Shown here: piece by piece, positions 35,056 to 46,799 of the stretch
How the letters are laid out: the number at the start of each line of letters is the position of its first letter
Numbering within the stretch: position 1 is the stretch's first letter
NCBI GenBank assembly: GCA_916613615.1
Contig: OU744723.1
Location: 61,698,239-61,762,238, forward strand
Source: Steromphala cineraria
Lineage: Eukaryota; Mollusca; Gastropoda; Trochida; Trochidae
Reading direction: 5' to 3'
DNA: 64,000 nt
Program-made: the position numbers and the translations under genes
The notes under the pieces: model-generated
Told to the model about the DNA's origin: nothing
The model's input: only the letters and a program-made list of their open reading frames with translations
The model's database searches: none

Positions 35056-38000
35056 CTTTCATCCTCCCCCGACAGAGGCAGCTCAGTCATACCTGAATTA
35101 GCCTCCATCAGATATATCTGACACATTAGGTAATTTCTTTGACAGGTATTGCAGATAGGTTTCTATTTCAAAATAATTTGGAATATTTCCTGTCGTTTCC
35201 GGCTACGCATAAATTTGATATCCATTGAATTACTGAATAAACCGTTTTGAAAATCTGTTCATTTTGAAATAATTTCATGCACTTCACCCTTTTCAAAACA
35301 CACTTATTATTTAATCATGTGTCTTTACTGTCAAGAATAACAAAACAAAAAATTTACAAGAAGAAACAGGTAATAAGTTTGCATAATAGAGAAGCATTCA
35401 TTCTTTTTAGTTATTTTAACTTTTTTCATTGAACTAACCATTTGTTCGTTAAGACCATTCTCTTCCACAGAGGCAGCTCAGTGCTAGCAAGCCTCTGTAC
35501 TATTACGCCAGGATTCCTGGATTCCGGCAGATTGCCCTAGCGGTAAAAAGTTGCAACTTAATATCTATCTTGTTTGCAGCCAATAGAAACACCTTTTGTA
35601 TATCTATGACTTGGGTAGTTTTTATGGGATGTTTAGTGACATGGAAAATATCATGCCTTTACAGCTGCGTAACTGAAGTTTGTTCACTTACCTTCGTATT
35701 CTAGTGCAAATATCATGTAATTTGTAACGTCTTTGAAACATCCTAGCATTGTGAAAACGAAATCAATAATGATGAAATTTCATTAGTCATTAGACTAAAA
35801 TCATAATAATCTAACAATTACACATATGAAGTTATTTGACAATACTTATCTCAGCAAAACTGTAAAACACAATAATGCCAGTTTGAAGCAATTAATGTTC
35901 AGAAAGAACTGGCATGTCTCATCTGTGGTGCATCGTCTTTCCATTATGTAACAACGGCATATTTTTTTAAAAAAGTTTCAGGCCAAAAAAGGTAGAGTCA
36001 AATTTTTAAATGATGTAGTGATCATTGTATTGAGTTATTTATCATTATTGGAAATTTCATTTGGGTGTTGCAAAACCTTTTTACTTAATTACTTTATTCA
36101 TTTGAACACTGTTAAAATATTTTGAATTTGAAAGTATTTCGCCTCAGAGACATTTTCCATGCAATATAGATATTTTCACAAAATAATGTTATTCTCAGCT
36201 AAGGTGAAACTGGCAGTGTAGCCAACACCACGATACCGCAGGGACGTTTGCTAATCAGTCAAATGTGTTATCTGTCAAGCAGAAAAAGCTCTCTCCCTCA
36301 GCCGGAAAGCGACAATCACATGATAGTTAATTGATCCAGTAGATGTCAGCTGCTTTGTGTTCATACAAAATTACAAAATAAAGAAGGTTAAAGAATCAAT
36401 TCGGTAAATTCTTAAATTAAAATTGGCAACTCATACTGGATAATGAAAATCGGAAACAAATAAGGAACATGATCAATATCAACCATACATCATTGAATCA
36501 TTCATTTGTTCTCTCATTTGTTAAAACAAGCTTCCTTATCAATCAATTTATACAATATTAACCATATAATGTAGATTTCCCTGTAAGACTCTGGTACGAT
36601 ATTACCAAACTATGGTCAATATGCTATTTCCCCGTCGATTCACAACTATCATGACAAGTAATTGATAGAAACTTAGCAAAAATGGTTTCAGTATAAATAT
36701 TTGTATACCATGCACGACTGAGGGCAAGCACTGTACACGCATTAATTCAGCTGTGATGAACTGCAGGGCTCTGTTTACAGAACCACCAGGCTTCTTTTTC
36801 ATGATTGCCGATCATTACAGGAAAAGCAAAAACAGACAGAAAAAAATGTCAATTAAGAAATTATTTTTATCTTTAATTAGCGTTAACTGACAGACAACCT
36901 ATCAGTCATCATAATTCACCTGTAATTTGAATAGTTTGCTTATGCGTGTATATATTTTGGTTATGTGTGTATCCAAATTAGACCATGAACAAAAATGTTT
37001 TCTGGTATAAATATACCAAAATGAAATTTTTGATTATTCATTTGGAGGGTAAAACTCAAAGTTTATCATCATGTTACTTCAACAAAGTCAGACTTATGAT
37101 CGCTATATTAACTATATTTTCTTAAATGAACTAGCTTAAAAAATAAAATGATGAACTTTTAGATTAATTAATTGACAAATAATTGATTTTTGTTAAAATG
37201 AATTGATTCAAATTGATGCAAATGTTTAATCTTGTCTTAGATATATTCTTTGATTAGATTTTTTTAAATCACAGTTTACACCAAAATGACAAAATGATGA
37301 TATCTGTTGATGTTAAATGTTTATTTAACGTTAACTGTGGTATTTCACTCTAATGACAACTGTTTCAAATAGAAAGTGAACACATCTATGTCTGAAGTAC
37401 GCTTATGGATAGCTCTTTAGAGGTCCTAGGATACAACACAAGGACACGCTTTATTGCATTAATCATTTTCTTTTTACTGAATGCTATATCAGAGTATATC
37501 CTAACTACTCTTAAAACATATCTATATTAACTTCAAAATGTAAGATTACACTAAGAAAACCTTGTTATATGTTATTGTCTTTTCCACAAGAATATTGAAA
37601 TTTGTAAAAACAATGCGTTTCTCAACGGACAGACAAACGTATTGTATATGGCTGATAAAGTCAATAAACACTATTAAACACGCAAGTGTTGTCTAGAAAT
37701 TCATTCAACTATTCCAATACTATGGAACAGAACACAGTTACATACAGTAGTTGTACTGTTTTTGTGTGTTGACCTAATGTTGTTGTAAGATTAACAAGAT
37801 CATCTTAAGGAATTAGACAAGCAAACATCGGATACCATTTTTACATAGACCATTTACAAGACCGATACTTAAGTCAACACTGTACACTGCTTACTGAAAC
37901 CAAAGAACTACTGTGGTTATATTATTACTTTAAATTGAATAAATTAGACATAATTATTGTAAACTGAGCAATTTTCATAATCTCAGTTCTACAATAAATT

Positions 38001-38964
38001 TTGTTGATTTACCTTCATTCATTAGTTTAAAGAATCATTTCTAAATGAAGACTGCTTGAAGATTTATTGAAGATAATTGTTAAACAAAATATATCAGTTA
38101 TCTTTTACTGTCAAATTAATTCTTTACAAAGATCGATAAGTGAATGCTGTATGATTGCCAGAAACCATATCATGTAGCCGTGACTAAAGTTATTCAAAGT
38201 TTTACTAATTTTTAACCTATTCAAAATATTTTACTAAAAATCTTTATTTCATTTTCGATACTAATGGATGAGGTTGGCAAAGTGTGTATGAACTGAGAAT
38301 TTTTTAGTCAGAAGACATGACTGGTTCATATGCTCTGAGCAAACAATTCAAACAGTCTAATCGCCTGCAATTTCATATTCAATTTCATATGAATGTTTTA
38401 TACACTATTTTGAATTTGGTTAAGTGTGAACAGCACTGGTAAGAGTCGTCACTCTCAATAACAAGAGATATTCATTTGACAGTTGTTTGCAAACTTTGTC
38501 GGTAAGGTAGGAAATGGAAAGGGTTTATCTTTACAAATTTTACACTGGCAAGGGGATCTTAATTGATCCTAAAACAGAAAGATGTGCGGATGTCAAACTT
38601 GTTTTATACTCAGTGGTAGATAACTGGTACCACAACTGTATAGTTTCGAGAGATAATATGAACAAAAATCAAAGTATCTTTTAGGCGACAGAGAATTATT
38701 CAATTGGTAATAGACCTATTTGACATGTTACTCTCATTTTCTCATCGCACTCAAACTAAAAGAGCACTCTCACTCAATGCTTTGAATTCTTCTACTTTCA
38801 AGGGAAAAGATAGAAAGAACAAATTTTGTTGAATGTCTAAACAGCTTTGAAAAGTTGTTTGAGGAATACAATTTATGAACCTCGATATGTTTGTGTCTAT
38901 AATTCGTTTTCTAGTTTAGAGAGTACAGATTGAACGTAAAAGGGTTATTTGAAATGCATAAAAA
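35056..38964. other. Spacer of the inverted duplication
   Basis: About 3.9 kb of AT-rich sequence not shared between the arms. It holds two copies of a CAGAGGCAGCTCAGT motif (about 35,074 and 35,469), each followed by GCCTC, and no recognisable exon. It lies between the two divergently oriented gene copies, so any shared promoter would be here or in the flanking CT-rich blocks. Confidence 0.6.
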
Positions 38965-39454
38965 CATAAATGAATGGTATTAATTTGTTTTAAGATTGTC
39001 GTCAAAAGTTATTAAATAATTTGATGATCAAACTGGTGAGTTTTAAATATTGCAACATTCTTTGTTGTTTATTAATTATAGCAACAGATATCTTTGTCTT
39101 TATTTCTATCTTTGTATTTCAAAACTGTTTTCAAACTTTGAATCATATTTGTAAAAGACTTTTATTAATTTCATTTTTTGCAGTTTGTCGTTAACCGTAC
39201 CTTTCTCTCAAAAAGGATGGTTTTCTTGAAAATTTGTTTCCATCAAATTATCTTAACAAAAGTTCGCAAAATTAAATATATATTACAACTAGCTTGAAAT
39301 CAAATAATTATGAAGTCTTGACGAGAGATTCCTAGCATTTGTTATTTTCAAAATTGTTTTAAATAATTGACGCAATTAGTTTTCTCTTTGGTTTTGGTTT
39401 CTTAGTGGTAGTGATTGGGAGTCTTAAAAAGCTTTTAAAATATTATTTTTGTTA

Positions 39455-40530
39455 CGTTGCTCTTTCTGTCTCTCTCACTTTATCTATGTTTCTTTCCCTG
39501 TCTCTCTGTTCCTCTCTCTATCCGTTTCTCTCGCCTTCTCTGTGTCTCTCTGTGTGCCTTTCTCTCTCTGTCTTTCTCTCATCCCCTCTGTGTCTCTCTG
39601 AGTCTTTCTTTCTGTCTCTCCATGCGTCTCTCGCTCTCTAACCTTCTCTCGTCTTTCTCTCTGTGTGTCTATGTTATCCCCGGCTGTGTCTCTCTCTCCC
39701 ATTCTCTGGGTCCCTCTCTCTGACTCTGAGAAAAAGGGAGAGATCAGGAGAGAGAGATAATGAGAGAGATAAAAGTAGAGAGATAAGGAGAGAGATAATG
39801 AGAGAGATACGGAGAGAGAGAGATAAAAAGTGAGACGAGGAGATAGATAAGGAGAGAGAGATAAGGAGAGATATAAGGAGATAGATAAAAGAGAGATAAG
39901 GAGAGAGATACGAGGGGAGAGACAAGAAGAGAGATACGAGGAGAGTGATAAGGAGAGAAATAAGGAGAGATATAAGAGGAGAGAGATAAGGAGAGAGATA
40001 AGGAGAGAGATACGAGGAGAGAGATACGAGGAGAAATAAGGAGACAGACAAGGAGAGAGAAAGATAAGGCGAGAGATAAGAGGAGAGAGATAAGGAAAGA
40101 AATAGGGAGAGAGATAAGATGATAGAGTTAAGGAGAGAGATAATATGAGAAAGATAAGGAGAGAAAGATAAGGCGAGAGATAAGAGGATTAAGATATGGG
40201 GAGAGATACGAGGAGAGAAAGATAAGGAGAGAGATAAGTAGAGAGAGATAAAGAGAGTGATAAGGAGAGAGATAAAGAGAGAGATAAGAAGAGGGATAAG
40301 GAGAGACAGATAATAAGAGAGATAAAAGGAGAGAGATAAGGAGAGAGATAAGGAGAGAGATAAGGAGAGATAAGTAGAGAGATAAGGAGAGAGATATGAA
40401 GAGAGAGATAAGGAGAGAGACAAGGAGGGAGACAAGGAGAGATGGATGGAGAGAAGGGTTAACGAGAGAGGGAGAGATAGGTTAGAGGAGAGGTAGAGAG
40501 ATAAGGAGAGAGGGAAAGAGGGAGGGAGAA
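39455..40530. repeat. CT-rich then GA-rich microsatellite, right arm
   Basis: 39,455-39,720 is CT-rich (GTCTCTCTGTGTG types). 39,729-40,530 is GA-rich (GAGAGATAAGGAGAGAGATA) and is the inverted counterpart of 33,015-34,570. The CT-to-GA switch makes a local purine/pyrimidine mirror. Open frames are artefacts. Confidence 0.93.
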
Positions 40531-40702
40531 CTTGACAAGTATTTAACTTAATTATTGATTATGTTCATTCTAATAATTACTTTGAGTTGGCGACATTAAC
40601 AATTGATGTCTTCTAAGGGATTTGACCCGTTCCCATTATACTGAAATAGAAGTATTTCAAGATCCTGAGACACACTGCTACTGTTTAACACTACTGACTA
40701 AG

Positions 40703-40958
40703 ATGCTGCTTCTCAGCTTTGTTGTCCTACTTGAAGGTATTTGGCAGGTTTATGGTGACAGAACGATTCAGCCATGCGGTCCCAAACTGTGTGAGGCACT
40801 TTGTCAGGGCAACAAAGACTGTTCAGCTAAAATATTTGATGAGATACAATTATCGTGTAGACTTATTGAGAAAACACATTCTTTGAACCGTAGATGTGAA
40901 GTTTCACAGGAAGGTGGCGTTAGGCAGAGAAACAAAACTTCATTTTCTAAGAAGAAAG
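40703..40958 (+). CDS. Signal-peptide and Cys-rich (PAN/apple-like) exon, right copy
   Basis: The ATG at 40,703 opens a leader (MLLLSFVVLL to QVYGD), followed by the same six-Cys region as the left copy (PCGPKLCEALCQGNKDCSAK onward). The exon ends at AAAG-GTAATT with a phase-1 donor at 40,959. Splicing to the ankyrin exon at 53,659 keeps the frame and gives 1,062 bp (353 aa). The intron is then 12.7 kb, against 2.5 kb in the left copy, because of the insertions. The mature region is far more conserved between copies than the leader. Whether the enlarged intron still splices is unknown. An alternative acceptor at 41,047-41,049 would add only nine residues (ELWLFASSQ) before a stop. Confidence 0.73.
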
Positions 40959-41179
40959 GTAATTATGTTCTTCAAATTTCTTTCTGCTTCATCATTTTAC
41001 AACCTTTTTTAATCCTATCATAAAGATTTAATACTGTTTTGATTTTCAGAATTATGGCTCTTTGCGTCAAGCCAATGAATTTTCCCTCTTTAGCCGAGTG
41101 CGTTGTAAAAATATTTCATTATCATATAAGGAAGGTTTTCTATCGATGCAACTAAGCTCTCTGATTAACTTGGTATCCA

Positions 41180-41300
41180 AATTTGATAGATAAACAAATA
41201 AGACCAAATCTGGTAGATAAACAAGATAGATGAACAAATAAGGCCAAATCTGATAGATATACAAATAAGGCCAACTATGATAGATAAACAAATAAGGTCA
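41180..41300. repeat. 27-bp tandem repeat, contracted allele in the right arm
   Basis: About four degenerate copies of a GATAGATAAACAAATAAGGC plus CAAATCT unit, mirror counterpart of the 13-copy array at 31,750-32,104. Confidence 0.85.
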
Positions 41301-41349
41301 AGAGCTGAACTTTTTCTGGCAGATAGTCACTTTGAAGTTGTTAATAAAC

Positions 41350-42360
41350 ACTCAAAGACCGCACACACCTTTAACAATATGGGAATCGTCCCTTTTAATT
41401 TTGCATAAAGACTCTAGGACGAGCACACAGCTCTTCACAATCTGGAAATCATCTCTCAAAGTCAATCAATAGAACTCAAAGTATCTTAAAGTGAATCTAG
41501 GAACGAACCCCTATTCTCCACAAATTGAAGGTAGATTATGGCTCATTGTCCTTTACAATCTGCGAATGGACTACACTGCCCCATCAGTTGGACACCAAAA
41601 CTAGTTCAGAGCCGCTCACAATCTATGAATCGACCCCTATATTCCACAAATTGGAGGTAAATTGTCACTCATAGCTCTTCATAATCTGGGAATGGACTCC
41701 ACTGCCGGTCAGTTTGACACCAAGACTAGTTAAGAGCCGCTCATAATCTAAAAATTGACCCCTATATTCCACAAATTGAAGGTAGAGTATCGCTCATTAC
41801 CCTTCACAATCTGGGAATTCACTACACTGCCCCATCTGTTAGACACTAAGACCAGCTAAGAGGCCTTCACAATCTTGGAATGGTCCCCTTTACTCTACAA
41901 AGTGAAGGTAAAATGTCGCTCATAGCTCGTCATAAACTGTGAATGGACTCCACATACCTGTCATTTGGACAACAAGGCTAGTTCACAATCTAGAAATCTA
42001 CTAATATACTCCATAGAGTGTGGTTCAATTACCACTCATAGCCCTTTAACAATCTCGAATTGGACTGCACTGCCCAGAACAAATTTCTAGATAATGACCA
42101 TGACAAGATTGTGCAGGTTGTTTAAATATATAAGAATGAAATCTAGGAATGGACAATTTTAACTCCATAAAGTGTGGTTGAATTACTGCTCATAGTCTCT
42201 TAACAAAAATGGGCTGCACTGCCAAAAACAATTCATAAATTGTGAATATCTCCAGATTGTGCAGGTTGTTTAAAGAATCTAAGAATGAAAAATATTCCTA
42301 GATTGCTCGAACAGTCTGCATATTGTGATCTCTAAATCTGCAGACTCTAAGTCTGCATTC
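41350..42360. repeat. CACAATCTGGGAAT diverged satellite, block 2
   Basis: Segments of about 80-130 bp with TTCACAATCTGGGAATGGAC and CACAAATTGAAGGTA variants. It is the inverted counterpart of 30,950-31,705. Confidence 0.7.
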
Positions 42361-43139
42361 CTTGATTGCACGGTTCATACCCTCCTTGGGCAATTGTGAT
42401 TCTAAATTATTATTTATTATTATTTGGTGATCCTGTTGCCCTAGTAAGGGAGCCACCTTGGCTACACACTTTAGAAAAATTAAATATGATGTTAATGATT
42501 AGCCAAAAGCCAATGGCTCTATTTTCGAACTTGAGCTGTAAGAAACAACATCCAAGATAGAAAGATACAAAGAAGACATCAAAACAAGCTTGTTTGTCTA
42601 GTCAGCAAATTTAATGTGGAAAACTATTGATTTGCTTAAGTGTTTTTAATTTGTTTATGATTTTACTGTAGGGCAAATTAAGCTTTTGAATTAAAAACGG
42701 GAACACTATGGTTCAAACCGTTTTTGGTTAAACAATATATTGGTATGGTCTTGATGATGATTGGTTTATATTCTTCATGGAACGTTTCAACTCTTGTGTC
42801 TATTTACATGCGTCGATTCATGGTTTTCATAAACAGGGACAACAACACTGATTTGCCTTTGAAAGTAATACTATTAATCTAATCTCACATGTATAGTCCA
42901 AAAACTATTGACATTATGTTTTTATGAATGTGAGTATTATTATTGTATAACCTATGTTTCTTCACATGTCTCATCCCAAAAACTGTTTATTTTTCCTCCT
43001 GTAATTTGTAAAGGATTTGGAAGTTAAACCGAAAATTGAAATCAAATACGGTTGAGACTTTATACTTTTCATCCAAAATCATTTTACATTTCATAAGGAT
43101 GGAAAATGTAGATATATGAATGCTGCATACCTCTTAAAC
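42361..43139. other. Right-arm intron sequence with a dispersed-repeat fragment
   Basis: Mirror of 30,310-30,935. At about 42,420-42,525 it has a fragment ending CCAAAAGCCAATGGCTCTAT, belonging to the GATGAGCT repeat family. Relative to the left arm there is extra sequence at about 42,735-42,860. No exon seen. Confidence 0.55.
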
Positions 43140-43144
43140 GCTAA

Positions 43145-43235
43145 ACAAGTGATGTCATAGCATCGTGACGTCATCGTATTAATGCAGTCATAGCAATGTG
43201 ACGTCTTTAAGTTTATGACGTCATAGCATTGTGAT
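43145..43235. promoter_or_regulatory. Cluster of TGACGTCA-like (CRE/ATF) palindromes
   Basis: Within about 90 bp there are several variants: GTGATGTCAT, CGTGACGTCATCG, GTGACGTCTT, TATGACGTCATAG and GTGATGTCAT. Two are the full CREB/ATF palindrome TGACGTCA. The mirrored left-arm segment (about 30,225-30,300) keeps two full sites. Position is intronic. A regulatory role is inference only; these may be repeat-derived. Confidence 0.35.
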
Positions 43236-43316
43236 GTCATTACTGATGATGGAAAACGTTTGTAATGTCATGTACCTACTGATGGCATGGCATTGTTAAA
43301 AATCTCATGTCAATTA

Positions 43317-43436
43317 GGAGATAAATCTCGTGTGTTTGAAAATCAGAGACATGTTCGTTTCGGTTTCAATTTAATCTATGCGCTATTAATCCAGTATAAC
43401 ATGTCTCTGATTTTCAAACACACTAGGTTTATCTCC
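43317..43436. repeat. Fold-back hairpin, 120 bp
   Basis: GGAGATAAATCTCGTGTGTT then TGAAAATCAGAGACATGTT at the left is matched in reverse complement by AACATGTCTCTGATTTTCAA then ACACACTAGGTTTATCTCC. The arms are about 39 bp with three mismatches, around a loop of about 40 bp. It ends exactly where the inverted-repeat segment at 43,437 begins. Confidence 0.92.
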
Positions 43437-44121
43437 ATTCTACCATGATGATATTAATTGTTAACTCTTTGTTAAAGCGAATTGCACTTTGCAAAAAATG
43501 TCCTCCCTTCTAGCAACAAAAATGAACTCGTCTGTGCCGGGGGGGATTTGCTCCCTGGTATTTGAAATAAATTTATCAGTGTGAGAAGGTAAATCTATCA
43601 TTGGGTATCCATCCAGTATATTTCTAACTTTCTTTAACACAGCTATTGATATCGTACCTTTTAAAACGTATGATTCCATTGCTTGTTTACAATATAGACT
43701 GAGACAACCCTATCAATCAAATAGATGATTCTAACAGAAAACCACTATGACCATGTCAAGGATTATGACTTCATAAGCGCGCACTGAAATGACGTCACTG
43801 TATTCTTGCCCTAATCGAAGGAACCCCGCTGCATGTGGCGCTGATTGACCACGTAAACCTCTTATTTTTGATAAATACTTTGTCTGCCTCAAATGATTTG
43901 GTCATTCCCCGTAAACCCCGAAAATAAAACATGTCAAATAACTTTATAAAAGATTTAATCCAAGTAAACAGCAGAATACCAGCTCAGAAATTGCCAGTCG
44001 GTTGTATCAATGTGCGGTGAAGCGGCCTTAAAATCAGAGGACGTTCAATCCAAAATTGATCAAGTTTGATTTTCCAGGGTAACCAATCGGAATCTAGTAT
44101 TCATCACATTCATGGTAGAAT
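43437..44121. mobile_element. 685-bp segment with ATTCTACCATGA inverted ends
   Basis: ATTCTACCATGA at 43,437-43,448 is inverted at 44,110-44,121 (TCATGGTAGAAT), with weaker symmetry continuing inward. Together with the adjoining hairpin it is absent from the left arm, where TGTCAAT joins CTCTCATAACACG directly, so the pair entered as one unit of about 805 bp. No coding capacity recognised. Confidence 0.75.
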
Positions 44122-44204
44122 CTGTCATAACACGTGGATCTCCCACAAACAATATCTCCTGTGGAAGACAGTTTTTGATGACAATTAATGTGTTTATGAG
44201 CTGT

Positions 44205-45245
44205 GCAATCTAGGTATGATCACAATCTGCAGATTGTGAGGGGCTTTTACGCGACCCTGAATCCTACTGATCTACTTTGAGAGACAATTCCCAGATTGTG
44301 AAGGGCTTTGTATGCGACTCTGAATCCCACTGATGGACTTTGAGAGACTATTCAAAGATTGTGAAGGGCTTTGTACGCGACTTTGAGCCTTGAATAACAA
44401 CTTAAAGGGACGATTCCCAGATTGTGAAGGAGTTTTTAAGCGACTTTGAGTCCTACTGGTCGACTATGAGAGACGATTCTCAGATTGTGATGGGCTTTAT
44501 ACGCGTCTATGAGACTTTAAAAGGAACTCTGAGGGACGATTCCCGGGTTGTGAAGAGCGTTGTACTTGACTTTGAATCTTTATGAACAACTTTAAGGGAC
44601 GATTCCAAGATTGTGAGGGGCTTTGTGCACGGCTTTGAAACTTGATGAATAACTGTAAGGGACGATTCCCAGATTGTGAAGGAGTTTTTAAGCGACTTTG
44701 AGTCCTACTGGTCGACTATGAGAGACGATTCTCAGATTGTGAGGGGCTTTATACGCGTCTTTGAGACTTTAAAAGCAACTTTGAGGGACGATTCCCGGAT
44801 TGTGAAGAGCGTTGTACTAAACTTCGAATCTTTATGAACAACTTAAAGGGATGATTTCAAGATTGTGAGGGGCTTGTGCACGGCTTTGAAACTTGATGAA
44901 TAACTATAAGGGACGATTTTCAGATGTTGAAGGGCTCTATACGCAACTTTGAGTCCTACTGATCTACTTTGAGAGACGATTTCCAGATTGTGAGGGGCTT
45001 TGTACGTGACTTTGAATCCAACTGATGGACTTTAAGAGACGATTTCCAGATTGTGAAGGGCCTTGTTCTCGTTTTTGAGACTTAATGAACAGCTAAAAGG
45101 GACGATTCCCAGATTCTGAAAGGCTTTTCACGCGACTAAGAGTCCTATTTGTCGACTCTGAGAGATGATTCTCAGATTGTGACGGGCTTTGTACGCGACT
45201 TTGAGACTTGATTAATAACTATAAAGGACGATTACAAGATTGTGA
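44205..45245. repeat. ATTCCCAGATTGTGAA satellite, block 3, about 13 monomers
   Basis: Monomers of about 80 bp start GGGACGATTCCCAGATTGTG or GAGACGATTCTCAGATTGTG. They continue with AAGGGCTTT, a CGCGACTTTGAGTC-like box and TCCTACTGATCGACT or TTTATGAACAACTT. A higher-order unit of about 242 bp repeats (about 44,408 and 44,650). Orientation is opposite to blocks 2 and 4. Confidence 0.88.
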
Positions 45246-45259
45246 AGGGCTATTACATA

Positions 45260-46195
45260 TTACATACTGCCACATTTTGATTACTGTTGCCATATATGGG
45301 ATAATTGTACAAAGGAACAATCTACATTACTTGAAACTTTACAATTAGATGCACTACGAACAATTTGTGGAGCAGTGAGAGGGACTAGTCATGGTAAAAT
45401 ATATAAAGAAACTGATTTTATACCATTAAAAAAACGTAGAGATAACAAAAATTAACGCTATTATACAAAATGATAAATAACCTAACTCCAAACTACTTAT
45501 CGGATATTATTCCAGAAAATGTCTCTGATAAAAACTCATACAATCTTAGAAATACTTAGAAAGACGTATGCACGCTCCTTTTTACCAGACACCATACGTT
45601 TATGGAATAATCTGCTAACGGAAATACGTAACTCTCCAACAATAAATTCATTCAAAATCAGCTACGGACCAAACAAAATAATGTTTTCTTTGATAAGAAT
45701 TTCGGAACCAGATTATGCCAAATTATCCATGCCCGGCTCAGATTGGGTTGTAGTGACTTAAACGCCGATAAATTTAACATGCATATTTCTAACAATTCAA
45801 CTTGTTCTTGCTGACATCTATGGGAAGATTCTCTCCACTACTTCTTTTTCTGCCCTAATTTCAATGTATTAAGATCTGATAAATATTTTTACAAAAATGA
45901 TTTTGATGTATAAACCATTCTATATGGTGATCAATATTTAAGCGAAAAAATAAATCAGAATATTCTTGAATCCGTCCATAAATTTATACAAGATTCAAAA
46001 CGTTTTAAGTAATTGTAAATTTAAAATATTGTAGAACTCCTATACTTTATATTTCTTGATGAGTATAAACCACTTATTATTGTGCTTTTTGTCGGTCTTT
46101 ATGGAATTACTACTTTATTTACTTTGTAAATTTTGATTTATATTATTGACTGTATTTTGTAATATTTAATGGAGCGGCACTTAAATAAACTTAAA
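45260..46195 (+). pseudogene. 3' fragment of a non-LTR retrotransposon (LINE)
   Basis: The + strand gives the post-RT part of a LINE ORF2. ILPHFDYCCHIWDNCTKEQS then LQLDALRTICGAVRGTSHGK (about 45,265-45,400) come first. After a stop and shifts follow MINNLTPNYLSDIIPENVSD (about 45,471-45,530), SFLPDTIRLWNNL (about 45,578-45,616) and a DSLHYFFFCPNF Cys/His-type end (about 45,828-45,865). Stops and frameshifts make it inactive. This is a different family from the LINE at 3.3 kb. The copy is 5'-truncated inside the satellite and ends near GGAGCGGCACTTAAATAAAC. Confidence 0.8.
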
Positions 46196-46314
46196 ACTTG
46201 TTGTGTCAATCCATGTTCATGTAATTGATTTAATTTCATGAATAAAAATATGTTTAAATCACATGAATCGTATGTGTATAATTTCCTCAAAAAACGTGAT
46301 ATGGTGTTACTGTT

Positions 46315-46673
46315 TAAATTGTGACTTTGAGTAAAGTATAGTTTATAATGGCAGACATAAAGTTATAAACAATTCTTGATAATCAAACATTGTCATTTAT
46401 TTTCATAGTAACTTTAAAATATTATGATTAAATAATATTGCAATTTTCCATTTATTTTACATGTTAGTATTATTTATTAGATAATTATTCATGTTCGTAG
46501 ACTCTTATGTTTGTGTAACCTGATATTCCTTAATTTCCTTGTCATCCAATGCGCATGTCAATTTTCTTAAAATAACTATTCTGCGCATGTCCAATTAAGG
46601 AAATGCTGTATTGCGCATGCGTTTAACTGCCTCTTTGTTTTGTTGCCATTGTTTCTGCAAGTCGTGATCGAAT
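46315..46673 (+). repeat. Ngaro A1 repeat
   Basis: The 359-bp left copy of the A repeat starts TAAATTGTGACTTTGAGTAA and ends GCAAGTCGTGATCGAAT. It has three GCGCATG boxes in its right half, and transcription presumably starts here. It looks identical to A2 at 51,285-51,643. Confidence 0.95.
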
Positions 46674-46731
46674 TTTATCGAAGAAAAACTTCCTCCTAAG
46701 TCGATTTTCACGAGCAAGTTGATCGGAACTC

Positions 46732-46795
46732 ATGGTTTCTTATCGACAGTTCTGGTAACAGTTCTTTCCTAACAATGACGTCTGCCACAAGTTAG
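46732..46795 (+). promoter_or_regulatory. Two short upstream ORFs in the Ngaro leader
   Basis: ATG at 46,732 opens an eight-codon ORF ending TAA at 46,758. ATG at 46,775 opens a six-codon ORF ending TAG at 46,795, four bases before the gag ATG at 46,800. They could tune gag translation by reinitiation; this is inference. Confidence 0.5.
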
Positions 46796-46799
46796 CACA

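Noticed and set aside
33355..40435. Ser/Leu-rich frames in the CT/GA blocks (134, 67, 66, 253 codons)
   Set aside because: Pure low-complexity translation of CTCT/GAGA microsatellites.
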